A DNA stretch of 64,000 nucleotides from Roseivirga sp. UBA6061 (GTDB lineage Bacteria; Bacteroidota; Bacteroidia; Cytophagales; Cyclobacteriaceae), in assembly GCA_002427745.1 (NCBI GenBank), contig DIYF01000061.1, forward strand, positions 1 through 64,000, written 5' to 3'. The notes beneath the pieces were generated by a model, which had not been told where the DNA came from, did not search any database, and worked only from the letters and a program-made list of their open reading frames with translations. Numbering within the stretch: position 1 is the first letter of the stretch; every line of letters begins with the position of its first letter. The translations under genes and the position numbers were made by a program. Of this stretch, positions 46,287 to 54,885 are shown one piece after another.

Positions 46287-46847
46287 TTGGAAGCTAAGTA
46301 CCAAAATTTACATCAGGCGGTTATTGATCGTTGCATGGCGGGTGACAGGCAGGCACAGTATGAGCTGTATAAGCTATACTCAAAGGCCATGTACAACACC
46401 TGTCTGCGGATAACCAATGATGAAATGGAGGCAGAAGATGTATTGCAGGACTCGTTTGTGAGTGCTTTCAAAAACCTTAAGTCTTATAAGGGAACTGCTT
46501 CTTTTGGCAGTTGGTTAAAACGGATTGTGGTCAACAATGCCATCAATCTGGTAAAAAAGCGAAGGCTGGATGTACAGCCTATAGATGATACCACTGATTA
46601 TAGCGAACGTCCGGATGAAAGCTATGAGCCTGACTTCAGTTATGAGGTAGCACAGGTAAAAGACTGTATCCAACTGTTGCCGGAAGGCTATCGGATGGTG
46701 CTTTCTCTCTATTTACTGGAGGGCTATGACCATAAAGAGATAGCTGGTATTATGGGAATTACTGAGTCTACTTCGAAATCGCAGTTCAACCGATCGAAAA
46801 AGAAGCTCAGAGAAATTTTAAAAGAACAATTGCAAAATGCAGGATAG
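46287..46847 (+). CDS. ECF-type RNA polymerase sigma factor
   Basis: The 186-residue protein contains sigma region 2 (MEAEDVLQDSFVSAFKNL, with the -10 binding helix) and region 4 (LLEGYDHKEIAGIMGITES, a helix-turn-helix). There is no region 1 or 3. It starts at TTG 46287; upstream M codons are absent. The next gene overlaps it by 11 bp and has one membrane segment, as expected for its anti-sigma factor. Regulon unknown. Confidence 0.93.
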   Translation: MEAKYQNLHQAVIDRCMAGDRQAQYELYKLYSKAMYNTCLRITNDEMEAEDVLQDSFVSAFKNLKSYKGTASFGSWLKRIVVNNAINLVKKRRLDVQPIDDTTDYSERPDESYEPDFSYEVAQVKDCIQLLPEGYRMVLSLYLLEGYDHKEIAGIMGITESTSKSQFNRSKKKLREILKEQLQNAG

Positions 46848-47397
46848 ACTGGAAGAATTTGTGAAGGAGCATCGCAGTGAGTTTGATGTTGCCGAGCCGG
46901 GGGAAGCACTGTGGGAGCGCATTGCTGCTGACCTGAGCGGGGAAGACGAGAAAGTGAAGCCTATTGGCGGAGAAAATCGTAGTGGGGTTTGGTTATGGAA
47001 AGTGGCCGTTGCCGTTTTACTGGTTGCTGTTACTTACCTGGCAGTTGATAAGTTTGTGCCGGTAGAACCGGAAATTCCTACCATGGCTACCATAGAGGAT
47101 TTCGAAGAGTTCGAGGCCTTCTACACCTCTATCATTACCGAGAAGAGTTCCAAGCTTTCACAAGAACTTGAGGGAGAGAAGTTCTTTAACTACCTGGAAG
47201 CAGATATTCAGGAGCTGGATGCCATCTATGGTGAGTTAAGAGCCACCTTTGAATCAGAGCAGGGGGGAGAGCAGGTTTTGAGCACACTGGTGCACTTGCT
47301 TCGACAAAAGCTTCACCTGATCAACAGTCAGTTGGATATTCTAGAAGAAGCAAAGAATCCTGTAAAGACCCGGGACGAAGATATCAGCTCACTTTAG
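46837..47397 (+). CDS. Probable anti-sigma factor (single-pass membrane protein)
   Basis: The 186-residue protein has a soluble N-terminal segment (about 1-48), one membrane helix (VWLWKVAVAVLLVAVTYLA, about 49-67) and an acidic periplasmic tail with predicted helices (EDFEEFEAFYTSIITEKS, LEADIQELDAIYGEL). The overlap with the sigma gene and the topology suggest membrane anti-sigma function. The zinc-binding anti-sigma motif is not visible, so this is inference from context. Its end overlaps the convergent ftsE gene by 14 bp. Confidence 0.75.
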   Translation: MQDRLEEFVKEHRSEFDVAEPGEALWERIAADLSGEDEKVKPIGGENRSGVWLWKVAVAVLLVAVTYLAVDKFVPVEPEIPTMATIEDFEEFEAFYTSIITEKSSKLSQELEGEKFFNYLEADIQELDAIYGELRATFESEQGGEQVLSTLVHLLRQKLHLINSQLDILEEAKNPVKTRDEDISSL

Positions 47398-48094
47398 AGA
47401 TTTCCAGCGCTTCGGTGGTGCTGTCTTCTATGCAGCCGTCACCACATTTCAATACTCTTTTCGGATAGTTCTGAATCAGATGATAATCGTGCGTAGCCAT
47501 GAGTATGGCCGTACCACTTTTATTGATCTCCATAAAAATCTTAAAGATACCATCTGACACTTCGGGGTCCAGGTTACCGGTAGGCTCATCGGCTATGAGT
47601 AACATGGGTTCGTTGATAAGCGCCCGGGCGATTACCACACGCTGCTGCTCACCCCCAGAGAGCTGATGAGGCATTTTGGTGGCTACTGCCCCGAGTCCCA
47701 CCCGCATGAGTACTTCTGCCAGCCGGCTTTTCATCTTGGCCTTGTCTTTCCAGCCTGTGGCCCGCATTACGAAGTAGATGTTTTCGGCAACCGTCCGATC
47801 GGTAAAAAGCTGAAAATCCTGGAAAATGATGCCTAGTTTCCTTCTCAGTAGAGGTATTTGCTTTCGCTTTATGCCATTGATATCAAAACCTGCTATTCTC
47901 ATATTCCCCATGCGGAGGGGCAGGTCGGCATACAATGTTTTTAGGAGAGAGCTTTTTCCGCTTCCGGTTCGGCCTACGATGTAGACAAACTCTCCCTTGT
48001 CTATTTTAAGGTTCAGATTGTTGAGTACTGTTTTTTCTTCCTGAAATATACAGGCATTTTCTATCTGTACTACGGGCTCTGAAGAGAAGGACAT
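47384..48094 (-). CDS. ftsE: Cell-division ATP-binding protein FtsE
   Basis: The 236-residue ABC ATPase has Walker A GRTGSGKSSLLKTLY, Q-loop IIFQDFQLFTDRTVAENIYF, signature LSGGEQQRVVIARAL, Walker B LLIADEPTGNLDP and H-loop THDY. FVYIVGRTGSGKSS and TDRTVAEN are typical of FtsE, which with FtsX controls peptidoglycan hydrolases at division. No ftsX is adjacent, as is common in this phylum. It lies 2 bp after the small ORF. Confidence 0.9.
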   Translation of the reverse strand: MSFSSEPVVQIENACIFQEEKTVLNNLNLKIDKGEFVYIVGRTGSGKSSLLKTLYADLPLRMGNMRIAGFDINGIKRKQIPLLRRKLGIIFQDFQLFTDRTVAENIYFVMRATGWKDKAKMKSRLAEVLMRVGLGAVATKMPHQLSGGEQQRVVIARALINEPMLLIADEPTGNLDPEVSDGIFKIFMEINKSGTAILMATHDYHLIQNYPKRVLKCGDGCIEDSTTEALEISKVS

Positions 48095-48096
48095 AT

Positions 48097-48300
48097 TTAT
48101 ATTTCCAGCTTTTGTAATTTACCGAAGGGCAAGTTATTAATTACATCTTGTAACGCAACTTCTTTGCCTTCCAGTCCATACTTTTCCAGTTTTTTCAGAG
48201 GCCGGTCTGCACGGAAGTATGCGATGAGTACAAATTGCTCATCTCTTAGCTGAATGTAGTCCGGAATCTTGGCTTTGCCTTTAACCTTGATAATATACAT
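48097..48300 (-). CDS. Conserved small protein of unknown function
   Basis: The protein from ATG 48300 has 67 residues (MYIIKVKGKAKIPDYIQLRD at the start, GLEGKEVALQDVINNLPFGK near the end). A longer open frame to ATG 48360 exists, but that extra 20-codon stretch is occupied by the terminator of the preceding gene, so the later ATG is preferred. The protein has no signal or membrane segment. It is read just before ftsE and may be co-transcribed with it. Function unknown. Confidence 0.72.
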   Translation of the reverse strand: MYIIKVKGKAKIPDYIQLRDEQFVLIAYFRADRPLKKLEKYGLEGKEVALQDVINNLPFGKLQKLEI

Positions 48301-48304
48301 TTGC

Positions 48305-48341
48305 TCAAAAAGCTTCGGGTTACTCGTATAACCCGAAGCTT
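48305..48341 (-). terminator. Strong Rho-independent terminator after the aldolase gene
   Basis: A perfect 13-bp inverted repeat (48310-48322 and 48329-48341; arm AAGCTTCGGGTTA, loop CTCGTA) lies 11 bp after the stop of the aldolase gene. On the minus strand it runs straight into TTTT, then GAGC. It falls inside an upstream extension of the next ORF. Confidence 0.9.
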
Positions 48342-48352
48342 CTGTTAATGTT

Positions 48353-49009
48353 TTATCCATTCGCTTTTGCGTGATCAGCCAGAAATTGCGCCAGCCCTTT
48401 ATCAGTCAAAGGATGGTTCAGCAGGCTGGTGATAACCTTGAGAGGACATGTGGCCACATCGGCTCCAATTTCAGCACATTGCAGGAGGTGCATGGTATGG
48501 CGCACAGAGGCTGCCAGTACTTCCGTGCCGAAGCCATAGTTATCGTAAATGCCAACGATTTGTTCTATCAACTCGAGGCCGTCAAAACCGATGTCATCCA
48601 GTCTGCCAATAAAAGGAGATACATAAGAAGCTCCTGCTTTTGCCGCCAGAATGGCCTGGCCAGCTGAGAATACGAGAGTACAGTTGGTACGAATGCCGTC
48701 AGCGGTGAATTGCTTGATTGCTTTTACACCATCTTTGATCATAGGTACTTTCACCACAATCTTATCATCGATTTTAGCGAGCTCACGTCCCTCTTTGATC
48801 ATGCCTTCGAAGTCGGTAGAGATTACTTCTGCACTTACATTGGCGTCCACTATGTCGCAGATGGCCTTATAATGTGCAATTACATTGTCGTGGCCGGAGA
48901 TGCCTTCTTTGGCCATCAGTGACGGATTGGTAGTAACGCCATCCAGTACGCCCAGGTCGTAGGCTTCTTTGATATCGTCAAGGTTTGCAGTATCTACAAA
49001 GAACTTCAT
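48353..49009 (-). CDS. fsa: Transaldolase/fructose-6-phosphate aldolase family (TalC/MipB-like)
   Basis: From ATG 49009 the 218-residue protein begins MKFFVDTANLDDIKEAYDLG and has GVTTNPSLMAKEG, VVKVPMIKDGVKAI with the Schiff-base lysine, and TCPLKVITSLLNHPLTDKG. This is the short transaldolase subfamily, length 214-220. Whether it is a transaldolase or a fructose-6-phosphate aldolase cannot be told by eye. An open frame to 49168 has no family support; a -7 element lies between (49042). It is followed by a strong terminator. Confidence 0.95.
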   Translation of the reverse strand: MKFFVDTANLDDIKEAYDLGVLDGVTTNPSLMAKEGISGHDNVIAHYKAICDIVDANVSAEVISTDFEGMIKEGRELAKIDDKIVVKVPMIKDGVKAIKQFTADGIRTNCTLVFSAGQAILAAKAGASYVSPFIGRLDDIGFDGLELIEQIVGIYDNYGFGTEVLAASVRHTMHLLQCAEIGADVATCPLKVITSLLNHPLTDKGLAQFLADHAKANG

Positions 49010-49041
49010 GCTGATTAATTTTTGAGGGTTAAAATGCTTTG

Positions 49042-49049
49042 CAAATCTA
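49042..49049 (-). promoter_or_regulatory. Probable -7 promoter element of the aldolase gene
   Basis: On the minus strand TAGATTTG matches TAnnTTTG, 32 bp before ATG 49009. The -33 region has only CTG at a 20-bp distance. It supports the short start of the aldolase. Confidence 0.5.
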
Positions 49050-49156
49050 AGGTTTTTGATTTCACGAAGCAGTGGAGGGAGCTGAAGTTTTTCAAATGAA
49101 GTAGACGCGCCTGTGAATTGGTGTATGTGCCGTGACGTCAGCCGATATAAACAAGA

Positions 49157-49187
49157 GGGCCCGGACATCTGTCAGGGCCTTCTATGT
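49157..49187 (-). terminator. Probable terminator of the LytTR two-component operon; gap of about 300 bp
   Basis: The gene-free stretch 49010-49315 holds the aldolase promoter and this hairpin. GAAGGCCCTGAC and GTCCGGGCCCTC pair over 12 positions with two mismatches around an AGAT loop on the minus strand, followed by TTGTTTATA. Nothing else was recognised in the gap. Confidence 0.5.
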
Positions 49188-49315
49188 TAAAGTAGAGTGT
49201 TATTTAATGATGTGCCTGGTGGAAGCAGGCAAGTGCCTAAAATATAGGAAAGCAGTCTCCGCTCGTTGTTTCTGTTGTGGACTACCCCTTTTTGTAGTGA
49301 AAGAATGATTCGGGG

Positions 49316-49975
49316 TTACAGGATGGTCAGGTTTTCCCGGAAACTTCTGGAAACCGGAATCTCGTGTCCCTTCAGTATAAGGTGGGAGGAGGAACGTTGC
49401 TCTATAAAATTGATATTGACCAGGTAAGAGCGGTGAACCCGGAGGAAGAAGTCGGGCAATTGCCCTATTATTTCTTTGAGAAGTTTCCTTTGAACCACCA
49501 TGCCATTCACGGTATGGAGTTCCACATATACCCCGTCTGATTTAATGAAAATGATATCATTCGGGTTTAGCTTTTCAATGCCATTGGCCCCTCTTACCTC
49601 CAGCATTTTCGGCAGCCTGTGTGCTATGATTTCCAGGGCGGCAGCCACGTCATTGGGCTTAAAGGGTTTGGTTATGTAAGAAACCGGCTGCAGGTGAGCG
49701 GCTTCTCTCAGCGTTTTGGCATCCTGATTGGCCGTGAGAAAAACGAAAGGCTTTTTATGCTCCTTCAGTTTTTTTCCAATGTCGAGTCCGCTGAGCTTTG
49801 CCGACAGGAAGATATCTACGATGGCTGCATCAAAATTCCAGGCTGTATTGCTAAGAAAATCCTCTCCACTGTGATAAACACCAATGACCCAAAAACCGAG
49901 TGAATTGATCAGGTCTTTGAGGTGCTCCGCTGCGAAGAATTCATCTTCTATGATAATGACCCTGGCTTTATGCAT
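49316..49975 (-). CDS. LytTR-family response regulator
   Basis: The protein (219 residues from ATG 49975) has a receiver domain with IIEDEFFAAEHL, AAIVDIFLSAKLSGLD holding the phosphorylation Asp, FLTANQD and YITKPF, and a C-terminal LytTR DNA-binding domain (LNPNDIIFIKSDGVYVEL, FFLRVHRSYLVNI). The chosen ATG overlaps the kinase stop by 8 bp, which indicates translational coupling; an earlier in-frame start at 50011 would lie deeper in the kinase gene. It should be phosphorylated by the adjacent kinase. Targets unknown. Confidence 0.94.
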   Translation of the reverse strand: MHKARVIIIEDEFFAAEHLKDLINSLGFWVIGVYHSGEDFLSNTAWNFDAAIVDIFLSAKLSGLDIGKKLKEHKKPFVFLTANQDAKTLREAAHLQPVSYITKPFKPNDVAAALEIIAHRLPKMLEVRGANGIEKLNPNDIIFIKSDGVYVELHTVNGMVVQRKLLKEIIGQLPDFFLRVHRSYLVNINFIEQRSSSHLILKGHEIPVSRSFRENLTIL

Positions 49976-51686
49976 TGAATTTAAATTGATACTGACCCGT
50001 TCTGGGGTCAAAATGAAAATCCTTTCCTTCCACTCTGTTGACTAACTGCCGGATAAGAATACTCCCTGTGCCTTCTTTGGCATTGGGTTGATGTTCTGAA
50101 TCATCACGATACTCAAACAGGTACCCGTCATTATGCCGTACGGTACTGATGTGTACCTGTTTGATATTACTTGGATTGTGTTCTACCGTATTAGAAAGCA
50201 TTTCATTAAATATAAGGCCAAAATAGACCAGTCTTTCACTGGGTATGAGTACTGAGTCGAAATGCTCGAAAACCTCCAGGTTGTCCGGGCTGAGCTGGAG
50301 GTACAGTGCTATGATCTCTTTGAAATAGGTATGCATATTGACCTTTTCATTGTGTACATCACTGTAGAGGTGCTTGTGAAGAGCGCTGATCGTATGAATT
50401 TTGCCAGACATCCGTTTAAGGGCTCTGGTGTTGGAAGGGTTCACATCCTTGCCGGTGTATTCCAGCATCGAAATAATCATCTGCAGATTGTTCTTTATCC
50501 GGTGATTGCTCTCCACCATAAGCATCTGATACTTCTCGTTGGCTACCTTGAGTTGCTCATTGACAATGGCCTTAGCCCTTTTGGTTCTCCTTTCCCGGTA
50601 GAAGAGAAAAACCATCGACAGGATGAGTACGGCCAGTATAGAAAGATACAGAGCGAGTTCTTTGTTGCGTTGTTCCTGCCTTTTCAGGGCATTGGCCGTT
50701 CTGTTTGCTTCACTTTGCAATTCTTCTGTTTCATGGATCACTCTCAGGTTATCGAGCTGGTTGGAGTGTACCGCAATAGAATTTTGAAGGTTATTATCCA
50801 GCGATTTTGTAACCCACCTGAAGTAGCCCAGAGAGTCTTTTTGATTCAGAAGAGTATGGTCAGCCACTGCTTTATAGAGCTGGCTTTTGGCAGTAAACCA
50901 GTTGGTGGCCTCTACTTCTTTGAGCAGAATAGGAGCAATTGAATCTGCTTTATGAATATTCACCTCCTCATAGATGTAATATTCCAGCACCTTCGTCATG
51001 GCGCCTACGTAGTTCTGGTGATCATCATTTTTCAGAAAGAGCCTGGCAGCCTCTAACTGGATGGGAATACCTCGTTGGGGATTGGAATTACGAAGAAGAT
51101 AACCCCACTCGTTTTTCAGACTTGCCAGTTCCAGTTCAAAGTTGTGAGACTCAGCCAATGTCATGGCCGGCTCCAGAAATACCAACACTGAATCGTATAG
51201 ATGCGCTGGATTGGTAAAGCCCCGCTCGTGATAAATAGCCGCAATGCGTCCGAGCCTTCTTACCTCCTGCAGGGGAAAGTCTTCAATGACACCCAAGTCA
51301 TGCAGAATGCTGACTCCCCGGTTAAAATCCTGCGTTTTTCTGAGTGTTTCAGCCAGGTCAATAGAGGTTTGGTAATACTCTTGTTTGAGGTTGTGCTTTT
51401 TGGCTACATCCATTGCCAGGGAGAGCTCTTTGAGTCCTTCAGCATACAGGGAGGCCTGGATATATCGCATAGCCTGATCGTAATGCATACGATAGGTAAG
51501 CATGTTGTCGCCTTCTACTTCCTGAGCAAAAGCATATTCCGTCAGGGGTAGCAGCAATACTAAAATCAGGCTCCGGGTGATTGTGCTCAAAATATTTCGA
51601 AAGCCAGAATATAAGGGATAGCGGGGGGACTTTTTGATAAATGTAGTGGAAATCAGTTTTTTGTAGCAAGCGACAGAGGGTAGCAT
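49968..51686 (-). CDS. Sensor histidine kinase, HisKA_2 type with helical-repeat sensor part
   Basis: The C-terminal half has ESNHRIKNNLQMIISMLEY (phosphoacceptor His, HisKA_2 type) and a HATPase part (FNEMLSNTVEHNP, GTGSILIRQLVNR). Before it is one membrane helix (ELALYLSILAVLILSMVFLFY) and an N-terminal helical-repeat, TPR-like periplasmic domain. A hydrophobic signal (SLILVLLLPLTEYAFA) opens the protein; ATG 51686 starts 8 bp after the CYTH stop, but TTG 51590 would give a cleaner signal peptide, and a GTG at 51725 is the longest option. The partner regulator follows directly. Confidence 0.88.
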   Translation of the reverse strand: MLPSVACYKKLISTTFIKKSPRYPLYSGFRNILSTITRSLILVLLLPLTEYAFAQEVEGDNMLTYRMHYDQAMRYIQASLYAEGLKELSLAMDVAKKHNLKQEYYQTSIDLAETLRKTQDFNRGVSILHDLGVIEDFPLQEVRRLGRIAAIYHERGFTNPAHLYDSVLVFLEPAMTLAESHNFELELASLKNEWGYLLRNSNPQRGIPIQLEAARLFLKNDDHQNYVGAMTKVLEYYIYEEVNIHKADSIAPILLKEVEATNWFTAKSQLYKAVADHTLLNQKDSLGYFRWVTKSLDNNLQNSIAVHSNQLDNLRVIHETEELQSEANRTANALKRQEQRNKELALYLSILAVLILSMVFLFYRERRTKRAKAIVNEQLKVANEKYQMLMVESNHRIKNNLQMIISMLEYTGKDVNPSNTRALKRMSGKIHTISALHKHLYSDVHNEKVNMHTYFKEIIALYLQLSPDNLEVFEHFDSVLIPSERLVYFGLIFNEMLSNTVEHNPSNIKQVHISTVRHNDGYLFEYRDDSEHQPNAKEGTGSILIRQLVNRVEGKDFHFDPRTGQYQFKFNA

Positions 51687-51694
51687 GCAAATGT

Positions 51695-52183
51695 CTATTG
51701 AACTTGTTTTTCTTCCACTGTCCACGAGGTATAGGGGCGTTTTATCAATGAAGAGTTGAAGTACTTTCTGTCATGCGATACTTCATTACCAACCCAGCCG
51801 GGTAAGCCGATTTCTTCTGTTTCACTTTGCAGTTCTACTTCGGCTACTACCAGGCCCAGATTATCGCCATAGAACTCATCAATTTCCCAGGTTTTACCTT
51901 CAAAATCTACCAGGAATCTGGTTTTCTCGATGATCGGCTTTTCGCAGAGTATCAAAAGCGCTTTGGCTTCCTCTACCGGGATTTCATACTCATATTCTGC
52001 CCTGCTGATGCCTCTTGATTTCCCTTTGATTGTAATGATCCCCTTGCCTCCGGTTACCCGTATTCTGACGGTCCGTTCAGCGTGAGAGTTGAGGTAGCCC
52101 TGGCTGATTTCCTTTTTTGACAAAACCTGCTTGCGCCAGTCGTCATTTTGCAGAAGAAATTTACGTTCGGTTTCTGTAGCCAT
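51695..52183 (-). CDS. CYTH-domain protein
   Basis: The 162-residue protein starts with TETERKFLLQ, the ExExK signature of CYTH proteins, and continues with RTVRIRVTGGKGIITIKGKS, EYEYEIPVEEA, KTRFLVDFEGKTWEIDEF and VVAEVELQSETE, the acidic and basic residues that line the triphosphate tunnel. Bacterial members cleave inorganic tripolyphosphate or similar compounds. It sits between two histidine kinases in the same direction; a functional link is unproven. Confidence 0.92.
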   Translation of the reverse strand: MATETERKFLLQNDDWRKQVLSKKEISQGYLNSHAERTVRIRVTGGKGIITIKGKSRGISRAEYEYEIPVEEAKALLILCEKPIIEKTRFLVDFEGKTWEIDEFYGDNLGLVVAEVELQSETEEIGLPGWVGNEVSHDRKYFNSSLIKRPYTSWTVEEKQVQ

Positions 52184-52201
52184 CTTTAATCTAGTACAGG
52201 A

Positions 52202-54334
52202 TTACTGCGGGATTTTAGGCCAGGTAAAGGTGAAAGTGGCTCCTTGTCCTTCTGTAGAATTCAGACTAATCGTACCACCATTCTGGGTAACCAGTTGCTT
52301 CACAATGGATAGTCCAATTCCGGTACTATCTGCATTATTGGCATGTTTTGATTTGGTGAAAATCTCAAATACACTGGCTTTGGCATTTTCGGGAATTCCC
52401 GGCCCGTTGTCTGCAATGCTGAACTCATGGAAATCTGATGTCAATTTATAACCGATATTAACCACACCTTGTCCTTTTTCTTTGTCATTATACTTAATGG
52501 CATTGGTGATGAGGTTCGAAAAAACCTGATTCATCTGGTAGGCATTGCAGCGCACGGTTGGTAGTACCGCCCCGATCTCAATAGCGACCTGATTTTCATT
52601 AGGTAGTTCGCTGATAATTCCTTTTAACAGATCGTTGAGATCTACATCTGTCAGATCAAGCGATTTTCTGCCGGCTTCTGAATAAGCCAGTACACCGGTG
52701 ATCAGCTCATGAGAGTCTGCGGCACTTTTCCGGATCAGGGCCAGTCTTTCCTTCAACTCTCCTTCTAGCTGATGGTTTTCATATTCAACCAGGTCTATCA
52801 GGCCGATAATACCACCTATGGGTGTTTTGAGGTCGTGGGAGATGGTGTGCGCGAAGTTAGAGAGGTTCTTCTTTTGCAATTCCAGCTCCTCATTTTGAGC
52901 AGTAATGGTCTCTTTTTGCCGCTTAATGGTCTTCATCCGGTTAAAGATGGTGGCGCTGAAAAGGAATGCGGAAAACACCCCGAAAATCAGAAAGTAAGTC
53001 TGTTGTCTCTGTTTGGTAGAGAGGGCGCTGAGCCTTTCCGTTTCGGCCTCACTGGCAGCCAGCTGGGCATCGGTAATCTGCTGCTCATTGGCGTTTTCTA
53101 TACTATCGGCCATCGCCTGGCGCTCATAGCGGTATTTGTATTGTTGGTGGATAGAGGCTGTCACGTTTTCCTGATTGAATACGCTGTCCCGCATCTCTAC
53201 ATACAATTCGTAGTAGGAGAGGGCCTTTTTCCAGTCTTTCTGTCTTCTGGCCACCTTATGGAGTGTTTCAGCAGCGTCTCTGATGGCCTCAGGGAATTTC
53301 AGTCCCCGGGCAATCCTCAGACTGCGTTCGGCCCTGATCTTGGCCATACTTACATTACCTATGATGAGCTCTACTACAGCGATGCTGTTCAGTGCTTTGG
53401 CAATGCCTGACTTATCGTCAAGCTCTTCCATGATGTTCAGGCTTTGGTGGTAATGGTCCAGGGCCTTATCCCACTGCTTCATACCCTTGTATACAAAGCC
53501 TATATTAGCCAGGGCTATGGCAATCCCGTTTTTATCGACCAGCTTTTCCTGAAGAGACATACATTCTTCAAAATAGTCCAGGGCCTTATCCCACATTTCC
53601 TCATCTCTGAATACCAGGCCAATATTGTTCAGGCAGGTCGCTGTGCCGTAATCATCATTGAGTTCTCGTCTCATGATAAGACTTCTCTCATAACTCTTAA
53701 GTGCAGCATCCACATCACCCAGTTTATACTGCATATAACCGATTCCATTAAGGGCAGTGGCTACTCCCGGCTGGTTGCCATTTTCTTCTTCGATAGCCAG
53801 GCTGCGGTAATAATACTCCAGGGCCTTTTCTATGAATCCCTGGTTGAGAAAGATATAGCCGGTATTAATCAAGGTTCCGGCCATTCCCACTCTGTCTCCC
53901 ATGGCTTCCTGAATGACCAGGCAGCGTTCATAGTAATAAAGCGCACTGTCTATCTGGTCGGTAGCATTAAATAAGTAACCAATATTATTAAGAGCTCCGG
54001 CATACGAAACACTCAGGTTGGTAATGGTAGCAGAGTCAAGGTCGTCTTCGGCTAATCTTCTGGCGGTGTAGTCATGAATCCAGCGATTATACTTTGGCCA
54101 TACATTGGCATCCCAGCTATCCTGAACAATAACACCGACAGCCTGTAACTTACAGATTTCATCATCACAATTGCGGTAGATAGTGAGTATGGAGTCTATC
54201 AATATGCGGTCTTTCTCAGAGATAGCGGAGAGATCCAGGCTATCCACCAGGTAAGTTTCGGAGGGGGCGTAGTCCTGACTATATGTTCTGAAACATAGAA
54301 AAAAGAGTAGTAAAAGTAAGCCCTTTTTCAACAT
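52202..54334 (-). CDS. TPR-containing sensor histidine kinase
   Basis: The 710-residue protein has a signal peptide (GLLLLLFFLCFRTYS), about eight tetratricopeptide repeats (for example LNNIGYLFNATDQIDSALYY, LANIGFVYKGMKQWDKALDH) in the periplasm, one membrane helix (QQTYFLIFGVFSAFLFSATI), a short coiled coil, HisKA with FAHTISHDLKTPIGGIIGL and HATPase with NQVFSNLITNAIKYND and STGIGLSIVKQLV. No response regulator is encoded beside it, so it is orphan here. It may sense a binding partner through the repeats. Confidence 0.92.
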   Translation of the reverse strand: MLKKGLLLLLFFLCFRTYSQDYAPSETYLVDSLDLSAISEKDRILIDSILTIYRNCDDEICKLQAVGVIVQDSWDANVWPKYNRWIHDYTARRLAEDDLDSATITNLSVSYAGALNNIGYLFNATDQIDSALYYYERCLVIQEAMGDRVGMAGTLINTGYIFLNQGFIEKALEYYYRSLAIEEENGNQPGVATALNGIGYMQYKLGDVDAALKSYERSLIMRRELNDDYGTATCLNNIGLVFRDEEMWDKALDYFEECMSLQEKLVDKNGIAIALANIGFVYKGMKQWDKALDHYHQSLNIMEELDDKSGIAKALNSIAVVELIIGNVSMAKIRAERSLRIARGLKFPEAIRDAAETLHKVARRQKDWKKALSYYELYVEMRDSVFNQENVTASIHQQYKYRYERQAMADSIENANEQQITDAQLAASEAETERLSALSTKQRQQTYFLIFGVFSAFLFSATIFNRMKTIKRQKETITAQNEELELQKKNLSNFAHTISHDLKTPIGGIIGLIDLVEYENHQLEGELKERLALIRKSAADSHELITGVLAYSEAGRKSLDLTDVDLNDLLKGIISELPNENQVAIEIGAVLPTVRCNAYQMNQVFSNLITNAIKYNDKEKGQGVVNIGYKLTSDFHEFSIADNGPGIPENAKASVFEIFTKSKHANNADSTGIGLSIVKQLVTQNGGTISLNSTEGQGATFTFTWPKIPQ

Positions 54335-54360
54335 ATATAAACGATGGAACTTTTAACCAT

Positions 54361-54382
54361 TTTTACCTCGGATGAGGTAAAA
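54361..54382. promoter_or_regulatory. Perfect 9-bp inverted repeat upstream of the TPR kinase gene
   Basis: TTTTACCTC-GGAT-GAGGTAAAA is a perfect stem with a 4-base loop, 27 bp before the kinase start codon. There is no T run after it on the minus strand, so a terminator is less likely; an operator or a 5' leader hairpin fits better. Confidence 0.5.
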
Positions 54383-54522
54383 CTCACAATTGGTTGAAGT
54401 TTTTAAATATAATTGTTTTGACAATGGAGCAGTCAGGATGCCTGAGTTTTTTGAGTGAATAATTACTTTTTAACCGGAATGCAATCAGGAAATCACTTGC
54501 TATGTCAGCAGGGTTTCATTAA

Positions 54523-54885
54523 TCAGGGTGTATATTCTTTCTTCTTGACCAGCGCGTAATAGTCATTGTCCAGGGGCAGATAGCCGAACTCATAACAGAA
54601 ATAATAGGTGGCTCCTGCTTTGGTGGTATAAGTGCTGGTATGGTAAGTGAAATCAAAACCTTTGGAAAGTAACTTCGCCTTGGTGCTTTTGCCCTTGCCA
54701 TGAGGGTTCAGCTCTTCGAGAATGCGTCTGTTCTTCCTGAGAATATTATGGACGTTTCGTACGTAGTTATTACTGTCGCTGTTCAGGCGGTTATTGTGAC
54801 TGTTTCGACACTGATCTGAGCAAAACTTCTTGTCAATTCTGCCATAAATCGCATCTCCGCATTCTAAACACTGTCTTTCTTCCAT
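54523..54885 (-). CDS. Small protein with treble-clef-like zinc ribbon (unknown function)
   Basis: The 120-residue protein starts with RQCLECGDAIYGRIDKKFCS, four cysteines in a CxxC...CxxxC zinc-ribbon pattern, followed by a basic helix (NILRKNRRILEELNP) and a C-terminal beta segment (ATYYFCYEFGYLPL). It has the look of a DUF2116-like or transcription-associated protein in Bacteroidota. Zinc binding is inferred from the cysteines; function unknown. Confidence 0.75.
   Translation of the reverse strand: MEERQCLECGDAIYGRIDKKFCSDQCRNSHNNRLNSDSNNYVRNVHNILRKNRRILEELNPHGKGKSTKAKLLSKGFDFTYHTSTYTTKAGATYYFCYEFGYLPLDNDYYALVKKKEYTP

Noticed and set aside
50262..50942. 226-codon + strand frame opposite the HisKA_2 kinase
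   Set aside because: The kinase frame carries the H box and ATPase motifs; the antisense frame has none.
52772..53974. Two + strand frames opposite the TPR kinase (52772-53410 and 53444-53974)
   Set aside because: Periodic TPR coding on the minus strand creates periodic antisense frames; no independent support.
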